Shown: positions 1 through 11,047 of the stretch, in pieces
How the letters are laid out: each line of letters starts with the position of its first letter
Position numbering within the stretch: position 1 is the stretch's first letter
Origin: Bugula neritina
Taxonomy: Eukaryota; Bryozoa; Gymnolaemata; Cheilostomatida; Bugulidae
Length of the DNA stretch: 64,000 nucleotides
NCBI GenBank assembly: GCA_964035545.1
Contig: OZ037771.1
Coordinates: 9,224,408-9,288,407 of the forward strand
Direction: 5' to 3'
Translations under genes and position numbers: made by a program
Notes under the pieces: generated by a model
Seen by the model: the letters and a program-made list of their open reading frames with translations, nothing else
Told to the model about the DNA's origin: nothing
The model's database searches: none

Positions 1-153
1 AAGTGTGGAAACATACAAACCTTGTGGGATTTCAACATACACAGTAATAGTCATTCAGACTAGGAGGTCTAATATTGTGGTAGTTGACAATCCTAATTAA
101 GGAACTATGATTATTGATAAATTATATAACTATCTCTACTGACTACTGTGTGA

Positions 154-483
154 AAAAGAAAGAATGGGAAAGATATCGAAATACAAGGACTGGACCACAT
201 TTTGAAAACCTCAACAAAAGTCATTTCCATAACCGTTAGATTGGATGACACTACTTGTAATAACTGTGAGAGGCTACACAATGACTCAACACACAACTCT
301 GCTAAAATCCACTCACATTTTGAGAACATTGCATTTACCCAGTCCAGTGGAACTATTTGGGTGGTAAGAGATTACACATGCTTAAACTGTGGCACGACCA
401 GTATCGAAAGAATACTGATACCAAGGTTCTATGAGACGTTTACTGTGACAGGATATGGAAGCAGAAAGATTTTTTATGCTTAA
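154..483 (+). other. Unexplained open frame in the intron 5' of the first visible CEP135 exon
   Basis: A 110-codon open stretch follows a TGA at 151-153 and ends with TAA. Its translation has protein-like composition, with paired cysteines (CNNC, CLNC) and an aromatic beta-like segment (GTIWVVRDYTCLNC). Just upstream in another frame, 2-100 reads as a further short protein-like segment ending VIVIQTRRSNIVVVDNP before a stop. I recognise no family. It could be an exon of a nested or upstream gene, a retrocopied gene fragment, or chance. No clear splice sites bound it. Confidence 0.2.
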
Positions 484-583
484 TTAGAAGAAAGAACAAA
501 TAGGTTAATCTAATTTGATTTTTTAAAATGGAATTGAATATGTTTTTTTGTGAATTTCATTTATACTTTATGGTTTCTTTCAG

Positions 584-3500
584 GTATAAGAGAGTCTGCG
601 ATGGGTCGCGTAGCCCACTGAGATCTTCTAGTAGAAGTAGGTCGCAGGCTAGGTCAAGGTCAAGGAGTCCCAATAAAATGTCTTCTGCTGTTAGAGAAAG
701 CAGACTGGAAGCAACGCTGAAAGTAACAGAAGAAGAAAGGGATTACTACAAAAGAGAATTTGAGTTGCAGGTAATTTCTGATTTACCTGCGCATTTTCTA
801 CATATGAACGCACAAAAGGAATATATGATTGACTCTGTGTTTGTCAGTTTATAATTGTTCATCTATCTGTCACAGACGGTCAACCTTAGTTTAAATCTCT
901 TATACATATCTCAGTTTGGACAACTATAAAACTATTTGCTTTTGATTTTGTTTTATTTTCCATAATTCTAGATATTTTGTACTCATGACAAATATTCTTG
1001 CAAGTAAAACATTAAGCTATGTAAAGCATTATATTTATAAGCTTCAATATCCAGGCCAACAGCTTTGACAAACTGTTCACTTTTACTTACTCCTCGTGAT
1101 AAACTGCATTCACACTTCCTCCTACAGAAATCTCTGAGAACTCGTCCCTCAAGGAAGTTGAGTCCATGTGATGTGCCTCTAACTGGCAGCTCTGAGTTGA
1201 GGAGAGTGACCAGAGAGAGGGACGAACTCCAAACTCTACTTGACAAGTTTGAGAGGCACATGGCAGAGGTGAAATTAGTATTGTAAACTTCTAGTGTAGT
1301 AAAAGTATTTCTATTGCCTTTTTTAACTTGCAAATAATAAATAGTCGTATACCTTGTCATGGTTCTAACATACTGGGACATTGTGAAAGCTTCATGTCCC
1401 TCCTATATTTTAAATGTTTAAAATGCTAGTTATTTGCAAGTGTCTCTGTGCATAAAAATGTTCAGCTTCTGTTGGTTTCTGGTACCTTAATATAAATAAA
1501 TAAGTTTTGCGTATTGTTCCATAATATTGGCTAAAGGTACGCCTAGTATGACTGAGTAGTATTGCTATGTGACTGAGTAGTATTACTATGTGACTAAGTA
1601 GTATTACTACGTGACTGAATAGTGCTACTACGTGACTGAATAGTATTACTATGTGACTGAGTAGTATTATTATGTGACTAATAGTATTACTGCTAAACTA
1701 AGTAGTATTACTATGTGACTGAATAGTTTTGTATTGCTTATATTTCAGATTCAGACAAACGTCAAAGTGCTAACTGGAGAAAGGGACAGGCTTGTTGGTC
1801 TCTATGAAGAAGCAAAGAGCGAGTTACAGCGCACCAGACATGATCTTCTGAAGAAGACACCTAACAAAGCACCCACTCTAGCTGCAACTCATGTGCTGAA
1901 ACGAATTGAAGAGGTCAATCTAAGTATTTATGCTAATAAATAGCTCTAGGTTCACCTTAATTCTCACCACTACTAGCATCGCTACTGCTGCTGCTGATGC
2001 TACTGCCAGCTACTATTACTAAGTACTAATACTGCTAAATATTGACAGTATTTCTGTTGTTGTGTTTAGGAACGAGATGGAGCGCTCGTAGATTTAAGAC
2101 GAGCAATAATAGAGCGGGACTCACTGAGGGAACGTCTAAAGATCTCTTCAGACAATCAGATCTCTGACAAGGCGCATTTGGAGCAGCAAGTTGAAGACCT
2201 CAATAGTAGACTCAGGATCCTACACAATGATAAGAGTCAGTTAGAGATGCAGGTAGATGCACCCTGTTTTATCATATTGCGCATGTAATGCCCAATGACT
2301 TAAAATGTTACTAATTCTATTTAATATTCTTAAAGATGGAAGCCTGAACTTATATTTACCCATGTAATTGCTAAGCCAGTTACTTGTAACTTGTATACAG
2401 TCTCATTTCAAGCTACCCTTCACATTGCCTAGCCTTTTTCTCTGTCCTGTTCAGATGTCTAATTTGAAGACTCAGCTGTGTAAAGTAGAGGAAGATTTGA
2501 GGCTAGAAGTGAGCAAATATAATGAGTCAATTGCAGAATGTGAGCAGCTGAAGATTTCCATCAATAAGCTCAGGTTTGTCCCTAGAAGTAGCCCATGCTA
2601 GAGTAATACCCTTTGGTGTAGACTGAGCCGATAACACATTAAATGTTTGCCCCCTAGACACACTTTGCCACATTGTAGGCCGCAACGTAAAATATCAGCC
2701 ATTTTAAATGTGTCCAGGCTGAAGTTCTTTAATTGTACTATCGGGTACAATCTAGGACACTTCATTGGATATTTATATCCAATGAATTGAGGCGAAAGTC
2801 TTCAATAGGAGCCCACCGCAACGCCGTACAGGAAGCTCGGGCATTTGCAAAAATGGCTTATATTTTACGTTACGACCTGCAGTATGGCAAAGTGTGTCTA
2901 GGGGGTATATAATTTATTGATAGCATTGTTTTAATGAATATATTCAATTTTCTACGTTCTGTTGCAGGGTTTTGGACGAGGAAAAGGAGATGACTCTTAA
3001 ACAGTTTCAGCAAAAAGTAATTATAAAAGAGGATGAGATTGAGTCTGTGAGTTTGAGATCCCGTGACCTTGAACACCAGTTGTCCACTGCTGCCCGACAG
3101 CGTGACGAATTGAAGCACGAGGTGGATAGTGTGAGGTCTAACCTGTCTGCTGTAAGTCAGGAGAGAGACAACATCGCTGCCCAACTTTCAGAGAAGTTAG
3201 ACAGATGTCACAGGCTAGACTCAGAGAGCAGAAGCCTAGAGGAGAAGTGTAACCAACTTCATGCTAGAAACAGAGATCTTTCCAGAAAGGTGGCTGAGAT
3301 ATTCTTTGCTATAAGATACTAATTGTTTTATATTCAGTAAAAATTTAAACTTTTTATGATCAGATTCTCTTGACATGAATTTCGCGAAGAAGTGCTTTAA
3401 CCTTACAAAACATAATAGTCCAGTTCAGACCATACCGGCATCTAGGAATTGTCTCAACACATTTTATTTGTGACCCGGCTACAGTGTGCTGTGTCTAATA

Positions 3501-6500
3501 TTTTGGCTGTTTTAATACTATTACTATGCAGTGATGAGAAAAAAATTATTTTTTCATTTTGATTAACTATAAAGATAATTAAATATGTTTCTCACCACAT
3601 CCACGTGCACTTTAAGTCTGGCATGTGTTTATAAATACCTCCAGTAAATATCTATAAGTATGTATGTCTTTGCTTTATCAACTCAGTGACAGCTTCTTTC
3701 TTTCAGCTGGAATCTACTGATGAAATGTTGGACAGGAGAGAGGTTGAGTGCTCGAGTCTGAAAAAGAGGCTAGATGATTCGACGGCACAGGTTGAGGCTA
3801 TAAGCCACGCAAGGAGCAACACAATTAGGGAGTCGCGAATGTTGCAAGAAGATTTGGCTACTCTGTCCAATGAGAACAAGCGACTGGCCGAGGATGTCGA
3901 CGCTCTTTTGGACGAGAGGTCACAATTAGCCAATCAGGTTCAAGAATATGTTGCAGAGGTCAGGAGGGTGGAAGAGGTTCTGGCACAGAAGGTGAGTCAC
4001 CTAATCACTACGTGACGTAGTAAAGCAAGAGCTTAGAGCCACTCTGGTTTAATATCTCACCTTTACATCATCTGGCTTCTGCATGAAATCTTTTACATGT
4101 TATTTATTCTGTTCTCAATATATTTTAATCACTTTAGTTTAAAATTGAAAGGTGCACACTCTGCTGTGTACATAGCAGATCTAGTATTAGTATATATCTT
4201 ATTTGTGTTAGTTAACTATGTCCTAGTAATGTGACTGTTGACCTTGTACTGGTACATGTAACTGTTTGCTAGTACATGTGACTATGTGCTAGTAGGTGTG
4301 ACTATGTACTGGTACATGTGACTGTTTGCTAATACATGTGACTATGTGCTAGTAAGTGTGACTGTTGACTGTTTCCTGGTAGATACTCATGTATTCCTAT
4401 AATTGAAATTCTCCATAGTCTATACTCTATATAGACATGTTAAACATTTTATGTAATTAGAAAGCTTGAAATGTACTGATTCTGATTTCTAACTTACATA
4501 ATGTGTGTTATATAACCTAGACCCAGTATTTAAGAACTATGGTAAAGTAATATTAATCTCTTAGATTATATTTTTGCTACACTTATTTTATATTTTATCA
4601 ACTTATTTCTTACTTGATGCTATTTTATGTGTTGTATTTATGCATTTTATCACGCGTCTACATTCACATTATTTCAATTATTTGCACTAGTTGAAACTTG
4701 TGTGTGGCACATCTGAACTGCGAAGCGAACCTATGATATAGACTTTATACTGATAACCGTGCTGTATTCTTGATTGTATAATGTTGTTTTGGGACAGGAA
4801 GATGAGCGTTCCCGACTTTTAGAGCAATACAGGGCTCTCAGTACAGATGCCGAGAAATACCAAGTAACTGCTGCGCAGCTGGAGAGAGATAAATCTAGTC
4901 TTAGATCAGATATTTCTAACAAGGAGGGGCAAATCCGAAAGTTGCAGGAAAAGGTTGCTATGCTAGATAAAGAATGCCAGCAGGTGAGAGCTGTGAATGA
5001 AGAGGCATATGAGTTCTATAGGGGTGTATCTCACATATCTCGGAAACTAGACACTGGTTGTAAGCTGACAAGTTTTGTAGAATATCATGTCAATATACTA
5101 TGAGAATATCATGTCAATATACTATGAGAATATCATGTATTTGATGAGATGAGCATCTGAACACATGTACAAGCTCTACCAAATTTATACCAGGTTGATA
5201 CTAAATGCATTAAACTAGATAGCATCTGTGTGAGAATGGGTGACTTTGTATGTAAGCCTTTATTCTTACTTTTTTTAGAATCTCTTGGCCCAGCAAGCCT
5301 TGGAAAGTCAACTGTCCAGACAAGACAAGACTATCAGCTCTTTGGAGGAAAAGATAAGAACAAGTGAGCAGGAGAAGTGAGTCATCCGAATTTCTTATAA
5401 ACCCATACAAAGTAACTGCAGACATATCTTAGTCTAACTGAACTCATCAATGTCATCATATAACAAGAAATAAATCTTTCAGTAAATTGCATATATCTGC
5501 AGAGTACCCCATGCTGCTAGTAAGCTCTTCATTTACTTATGTTGATATAAACTACATTACTGTGTTTCTCAATGTTTCTGCTTCACAACTCTGCGTATCT
5601 TGTGTTACTCACTCTGTATGCTGTGGTCACCCTGTGTACTTCACACTGCATACTTGTCTCTCATAGATACACCATCAGACAGAATGCCGGGGAGTTGTGT
5701 GCTCTGCATTGTATACTTGTCTCTCTTAGATACACCATCAGACAGAATGCTGGAGAGTTGAAGGAGTTGTCCACTAACCTGGAGCATGATCGTGATATTA
5801 CTCAACGACATCTAGCGGCCAAAGAGACTGAACTGGAGAGAGCTCGTGCTACTATAATTGAGATGGAAAGAGAGATTAACTTATTGAAGGATAGGTGTAA
5901 TGGGTAAATAATGTAACATCATACTGTCTTGGTTAGCTGCATGTGTCAGTGTGTGACCCTGCGACATGTGGTTACATAGAGTACTCTATCTTTCAGAGAT
6001 CGACAGCGGCTGACTAGTCTGGAACAGGTTCTGGCATCAAACAGAGACAAAGAGTTCCAGTCACAACTGGCTATGCAAGAGAGTGCATCAGAGGTTCAAC
6101 TGATGAAAGACAGGCTGACATTGAATGAGACTAAGATGTAAATATATACACTATGTGTGTACACGCGTGTACGTGTGTGTCCGTGTAGGTGTACGTATAC
6201 AGACTTATGTAGAATGCAATGGATTCTGTAACATATAGTTAAAGCAGTGTAAAATTACTCTTCTGTTTATCAGACATGTAACCTGCCTTGCTGTGCATTA
6301 CAGCTGAGTGTTTACTCTTCTCTTACACAGAGACAGTCAGACGAGGGAAACTGGTCAGCTCCGTAACCGAATAACTGAACTGGAGGCGGAGCTAGAGCGA
6401 TCGCGTCGTCAAGTAACAAATGAAAGGTTTGAGAAAGAGCGGCTCTCTCAAGAGTTGAGGAGAGTGAATGAGCGCTCTACGGGGTTGGTGTCAAGGTCAG

Positions 6501-8155
6501 GACAAGCCACGCCCATCCAGTCAGCAAATAATAGCCTCAGCTCTCCAAATAGGTATGAGTAAGTTTATTTCTACTAATAGTAATAAAACTGTAAAATATT
6601 AGATTGTTTTGAGTAGCTCTAAACCCTTATGGGCTAGCAGGATCTGGTATTCTATGGCTTAAAGTATCCAATTTATTGTGTTTTATTTGTTACTATTCAG
6701 TCCTCCAAGCGCTTGAAATATCAAACTATTAGAAGTGAAGCATTTAGTGATTTTCTCTTTGTTTTAGGTTATCTCTTTCTCCGACTGCTGTTTCTAGTAG
6801 ACTGAGAACTTCAACTGGTACGTCTTTAGCTTCAGGGCCAATATCAACCCTCACATCTCCCAGCAAAAAGGTAATTGTGCAATCAATGTGGTGACAATAG
6901 TACATGGTAGACACTAGCACTCTGTAGTATGTTGGTAAACTGTGCATGCAGTCACTGTGACAGTTTATGGCAAATTATCTGTCAAATTTCATAAATCTTA
7001 ATTTTAATGTATTGTAAATTTATTTGCGTGAATATTTTTTGAAAACAAATTGTATTTCTTGCCTTCATTTATTCACTTCATAATTGAGTGAAACACAACA
7101 GTTCAGTAATAACAACTACTCAATTAAAATACAATATTCTTTATAGTTCTAGTAAGTGACACTAACAACCTTAGTACAACGCACAGTGCATGATGCACCT
7201 CTATGCCTTTGCTCTAGCAAATAGATAACAGTAGCTTAAGGCTAACGGTTACAAACTTAGTTGTGTTTTTCACTTTGCTTTTGGTTTTTACTGTCTGAAG
7301 TAGTTTCACTAAATTATGCTTATTGAATTCCAGTTTACTGAGTTAGGCATATTCTTGGTTTATTATCAACTGTTTATGTCTGTTTGGACTTGTCTGCTCT
7401 TTTTCTTCGACTACGCTTCACCTGCTGTGCCACACTTCCTGCGATACACTTCCTGCGATACACTTACTGCATTACACTTGTTTTAGCTGCCTGTAGATGA
7501 TACGGTCTCAGCATAACTTCACGGTAAATAATCTCACCAGTTATTGGGTATATCCTCACATTCAGCTTATGCTCCAAATATTACATCATTCTTGTGAGAT
7601 TACCCCACACTGCTGTACTATTAGTTAACTAGTTTAACAACAACTGGCTGGTATAAAAACTCTACTATGCTCTCCACAACTCACTGAGTGTTTTCATTTC
7701 TCTCCAACTGTGTGCAGTTACTAACTGTGATTAAGTTTTACACCAGTGTTGCTGTTTCACTGTTTACTTATTCATATTTTCTGTTAAGGGCGTTGCATAC
7801 ATGCGACTACACCATGCCTCCACTCTGTCTATACACTCTGGTAGTCTCAGAAGATATTTCAGAATTAAACTCAAATCCCTCTACTCATACAAGTTATACT
7901 GGAATGTCATAGAGAATTTCATGACTTAGTTATGATGTTGCTGCCAGCTGATTGGTTGTTGTCAGTACGCTGCCACTGAGCTGTGACACTCAAATGATGT
8001 GGCAAACTTTCATCTTCAGGAGATAGGCACTTGTATTAGAACTCATTGAAGTAATTTTCTTGTAGAGCCCTAAACCAGATGCACACAGCAGCTTATCCGA
8101 GTGGATAAAGGAAACTGAGAAGAAAGTATCAAGTTTAACAGCTAAAATTGAATAG
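584..8155 (+). CDS. CEP135: CEP135/Bld10-like centriolar coiled-coil protein, 3' part (14 exons, 5' end outside window)
   Basis: Exons, joined by reading phase: 584-770, 1128-1268, 1749-1913, 2070-2252, 2455-2573, 2968-3289, 3707-3991, 4798-4983, 5279-5376, 5730-5903, 5997-6137, 6331-6552, 6768-6870, 8066-8155 (stop TAG). All introns are GT-AG and every junction keeps frame, giving 804 residues plus stop. The product is almost entirely coiled coil. Blocks resemble vertebrate CEP135 in the same order: EEERDYYKREFEL, RERDELQTLLDKFERHM, IQTNVKVLTGERDRL, ASNRDKEFQSQL, and a late block ending NERFEKERLSQELRR. CEP135 is known as a centriole cartwheel and microtubule-linking protein needed for centriole assembly and cilia. 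The first visible exon carries an SR-rich stretch (RSSSRSRSQARSRSRSP) that matches a shorter RRDRSPSR segment of the vertebrate protein. The C-terminal tail after 6480 is Ser/Thr-rich and poorly conserved. Exon 10 has a duplicated in-frame acceptor (see findings). Family assignment is firm; the exact donor of exon 10 (5903 or 5894) is not. Confidence 0.9.
1544..1727. repeat. Minisatellite, ~21-bp period, CEP135 intron
   Basis: About nine diverged copies of a 21-bp unit built on TATGTGACTGAGTAGTATTA lie directly before the acceptor of the exon at 1749. Confidence 0.85.
2650..2905. mobile_element. MITE-like inverted-repeat element in CEP135 intron
   Basis: Terminal inverted repeats of about 60 bp begin CCCCCTAGACACACTTTGCC on the left and end with the matching GTGTGTCTAGGGGG on the right, with roughly eight mismatches. 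The interior holds a perfect small hairpin at 2763-2784. There is no coding capacity and I see no clear target-site duplication. It lies between the exons ending 2573 and starting 2968. Confidence 0.75.
4229..4370. repeat. Degenerate ~20-bp tandem repeat, CEP135 intron
   Basis: About seven variants of GTGACTATGTGCTAGTACAT run head to tail in the intron between exons ending 3991 and starting 4798. Confidence 0.7.
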
Positions 8156-8404
8156 ATATGATGATCTAGTACCTTCACACACTTATGCTGACAGCTATAT
8201 GAATATATACAGTGTGCTATTGTTTGTTAAGTTAAGTAATATGGAAATTATAATTTAAATATTTTTCTGAAAAATGTGGTGTTAGATATAAACTAAACAA
8301 CACTAGATAGCATCATAAATGATGAGAAAACAACAGGACTTTAATAGCCTAGGTAATTTATATACATTAGAAAGTCTGTTTTCTACTTTATAGTCTTTAC
8401 ATGC

Positions 8405-8410
8405 AATAAA
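8405..8410 (+). promoter_or_regulatory. Candidate poly(A) signal of the CEP135-like gene
   Basis: AATAAA lies 250 nt after the stop codon in AT-rich 3' UTR-like sequence. The following 8411-8937 shows no gene, only AT-rich unique DNA. Confidence 0.5.
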
Positions 8411-8934
8411 CCTTTGTTAGTATTTTGTCCTAATAATTTTCATTTCCAACTGCAAGCATTGGAATGTGTTTATGTAACCAGTAGACAACTCCTAACATTT
8501 ACCTATTAGAATTTAATTATTAGCAACTATAAGCACTCTATGAGTGTGTATCTTTAACTGCCTGTTTGCTAGTTTTATATAACTGTGATATGTTATTCTA
8601 TTAAATCTGGAATACACTAGTATTTATTTTACTGTATGCTTACATATAATATAATATACGCTATAGTACCATACTATAGGTATTCTATCTTGTATCATGT
8701 GCTCTATATTATGTACACGGTGACGTATACTACTTTCTATACACTTTTATTGACTCCAGTGTCCCTCAGCTACCAACGTTTTTTACTCTTAAAATGTTCA
8801 AATGTTAATACTAAGACATTAACTCATAGTTCTCCTCCAGAGAGTTGTACTCGACGCAAGTATTTAGTTGAGGACAAGAGGTAAGGCTGTAGAGAGATAA
8901 CGTTGTCTACTGCCCAAGAGCTTGTTTGCTGCTG

Positions 8935-8981
<47 letters not shown>

Positions 8982-8987
<6 letters not shown>

Positions 8988-9224
8988 GTATACGAGAAAC
9001 ATTGTTATTTATTACTTTATTAGGTAAAGTAATTACACTGATATTTCGGGTACCACTGTACCCATCTTCAGAGTAGCAATGAATGAAATTCAAAAATTAA
9101 TATGTTAATTTTTGAATTTCATTCATTGCTACTCTGAAGATGATTACAGTGGTACCCGAAATATCAGTGTAATTACTTTACCTAATAAAGTAATAAATAA
9201 CAATGTTTCTCGTATACCTATTTA
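8982..9224. repeat. Near-perfect foldback, ~120-bp arms, with hammerhead-like motifs
   Basis: The left arm 8982-9101 and right arm 9104-9224 are inverted copies around a 2-4-nt centre. I see essentially one two-base difference (left-arm complement GATGGGTACAG, right arm GATGATTACAG). Each arm carries a CTGAAGA...GAAA motif: on the minus strand it has a 6-bp stem GGGTAC/GTACCC with loop AGTG; on the plus strand the stem is damaged. A related single copy is at 44283-44450. Long TA runs flank it (8938-8981, 9257-9345). It is probably a tail of a Penelope-like element in inverted arrangement. Confidence 0.7.
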
Positions 9225-9255
9225 TAATCAAATTGCTAGCTCGTAAAGATATATT

Positions 9256-9334
<79 letters not shown>

Positions 9335-9344
9335 GTATATATAT

Positions 9345-9604
9345 ATAATGTATGCTGATTGTCAATCTAGTTGGAGTTCCAGCAAAGTAAAGTGCTCGAT
9401 ATCACGGGTGACAGAGCTAATATAATGTAGTGTGTTCAGATTGTTAATGATACATATATATTTTTTTATTTAAAAAATCTCACACGACTATATAGTTTCG
9501 TACAGTAAACTGCACTCGTCAGGTGTTAGACTAAAAATAAATAAAATCTATGGAGCATACCGATTATTCAAATTTTTACATAAAGAAAATTATCATGCTA
9601 AATG
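9345..9604 (-). mobile_element. Left pLTR of a truncated Penelope-like element (inverted copy)
   Basis: This ~255-bp segment is the inverted repeat of 10150-10406. It carries a complete hammerhead ribozyme on the minus strand (9481-9528) and borders the GIY-YIG coding remnant. Inverted pLTRs are a known Penelope-like arrangement. Confidence 0.75.
9481..9528 (-). ncRNA. Type I hammerhead ribozyme (pLTR copy 1)
   Basis: On the minus strand the core CTGACGA (9516-9522) is followed by helix II GUGCAG/CUGUAC with loop UUUA, then GAAA, a short helix III ACU-AUAU-AGU, and the cleavage triplet GUC (cut predicted between 9486 and 9485). Helix I pairs CACA with UGUG. All core residues of the CUGANGA...GAAA consensus are present. 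Confidence 0.85.
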
Positions 9605-9989
9605 CCTCACAAAGTGCATCATATACCAAGCTACAGTTACAACCAAAGATGGCAGCCAACCCCAGACTTACGTGGGAACATCAGAAACAGAATTCAAAAC
9701 CAGATTGTATAACCACAAATCAACTTTTAACAACAAAACAAAAAAGAACCATACTGAATTGAGCAAATATATCTGGAAACTAAAAGACAAGAACACCCAT
9801 TTTGACATAACATGGAAAATTATGAAAAAGACCAACTCATACAACAAAGTCACTAAAAGGTGCAACCTCTGTCTATGGGAAAAATATTTCATAATATACC
9901 AGCCCAGCAAATCTTCCCTTAATAACAGAAATGAGATTCTATCCACATGCAGACATGCACGTAAGCACTACCTGGGCAACATCACATAA
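9543..9989 (+). pseudogene. Penelope-like element remnant: GIY-YIG endonuclease domain
   Basis: The open frame containing 9618-9989 reads IIYQATVT...TYVGTSETEFKTRLYNHKSTF and then TELSKYIWKLKD, KRCNLCLWEKYFIIY and CRHARKHYLG. This is the C-terminal GIY-YIG endonuclease of Penelope-like retroelements, which nicks target DNA; the GIY- and YIG-equivalent strands appear as IIY and YVG. The reverse transcriptase domain is missing, so the copy cannot be autonomous. It lies between inverted pLTRs that each carry a hammerhead ribozyme. Confidence 0.8.
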
Positions 9990-10149
9990 CAATACTAACA
10001 ATTCTCAACCATAGTACTACCTATTATAAATTACCCTTTCCATCAAACATCTAGCTTTTATAGTCTAATCCTTTAGAAAAAGAGCAATTTAATTAATTAA
10101 TAGATGACACCAAATCTTCTACTATGTTTGCATTTCGTTTTACGTTGTG

Positions 10150-10401
10150 TTTAGCATGATAATTTTCTTTGTGTAAAGATTTGAATAATCGGTATGCTCC
10201 ATAGATTTTATTTATTTTTAGTCTAACACCTGACGAGCGCAGTTTACTGTGCGAAACTATATAGTCGTGTGAGATTTTTTAAATAAAAAAAATATATGTA
10301 TCATTAACAATCTGAACACACTACATTATACTAGCTCTGTCACCCGTGATATCGAGCACTTTACTTTGCTGGAACTCCAACTAGATTGACAATCAGCATA
10401 C

Positions 10402-10406
<5 letters not shown>
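10150..10406 (+). mobile_element. Right pLTR of the truncated Penelope-like element
   Basis: Inverted copy of 9345-9604, with a hammerhead at 10221-10272. It runs into a TA repeat (10407-10440). Confidence 0.75.
10221..10272 (+). ncRNA. Type I hammerhead ribozyme (pLTR copy 2)
   Basis: The core CTGACGA is at 10230-10236. Helix II is GCGCAG (10237-10242)/CUGUGC (10247-10252) with loop UUUA. GAAA follows at 10253-10256, then helix III, then GUC with predicted cleavage after C10266. Helix I pairs CACA (10226-10229) with GUGU (10267-10270). Compared with copy 1, helix II pair 2 is C-G instead of U-A, a compensating change. Confidence 0.87.
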
Positions 10407-10440
<34 letters not shown>

Positions 10441-10443
<3 letters not shown>

Positions 10444-10721
10444 TTGAGATATTACGCTCTCATTTAATGCTCAGCAATGACATTAAATGATCGAGCACTC
10501 TCACCATGGTCACAAACTCAAGCTGCTAGCATTTTGCAATGCTCGTGACTCCTAGGTGACCCCTAGAGTCACTTGAGCACTCTGGCTTGAGTTTACACAC
10601 CTTTTAAATATGCTTTAGTAAAACTATAAGTTTTACTATTGCGAAGGTGTAGGCCATGGTACTCTGTTCTGTGCTGATGAGGGGACAAATCCCGAAACAG
10701 CTGCTGTCCACAGATTGAGAT
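10441..10721 (+). mobile_element. Retrozyme-like ~271-bp self-complementary unit with hammerhead
   Basis: The unit lies between TA repeats, and the decamer AGATTGAGAT occurs at both ends (10441 and 10712), 271 bp apart. It can fold into nested perfect stems: 10461-10469 with 10481-10489; 10503-10509 with 10654-10660; 10514-10523 with 10585-10594; 10545-10551 with 10566-10572; 10597-10603 with 10644-10650; 10616-10625 with 10629-10638. It ends in a type I hammerhead (10668-10714). There is no ORF. Size, ribozyme type and compact fold resemble metazoan retrozymes (small ribozyme-bearing circular-RNA retroelements); the assignment is inference. Confidence 0.6.
10668..10714 (+). ncRNA. Canonical type I hammerhead ribozyme
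   Basis: Core CTGATGA is at 10674-10680. Helix II is GGG (10681-10683)/CCC (10691-10693), extendable by a G-U pair. GAAA follows at 10694-10697. Helix III is ACAG/CUGU (10697-10700 with 10104-relative partner 10704-10707) with a 3-nt loop, and predicted cleavage follows C10708 (GUC). Helix I pairs UCUGUG (10668-10673) with CACAGA (10709-10714), six perfect pairs. Confidence 0.9.
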
Positions 10722-10729
10722 ATATATAT

Positions 10730-10809
<80 letters not shown>

Positions 10810-10860
10810 TTATTTATATATTTACATATATATTTATATATATATTTATGTAATTATCAG
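10722..10860. repeat. TA-rich microsatellite
   Basis: A long (TA)n run degrades into TATTTATATATTT repeats. Nothing else is seen up to 11047. Confidence 0.9.
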
Positions 10861-11047
10861 TGCCATATATATAAACTCACATCTCCGTTAGAATTGCAAA
10901 AACTATGATCTCAAACCACAATTTATAAGCTCAAAGACTAGCCCTGATGAATTCTTTTGGTGCTTCATATTTGCCAGAGCATACATATTATTTCTTGCAT
11001 GCATATCTTGTTTATATACGTGGATATCTAGAATAATAGTTACATAT

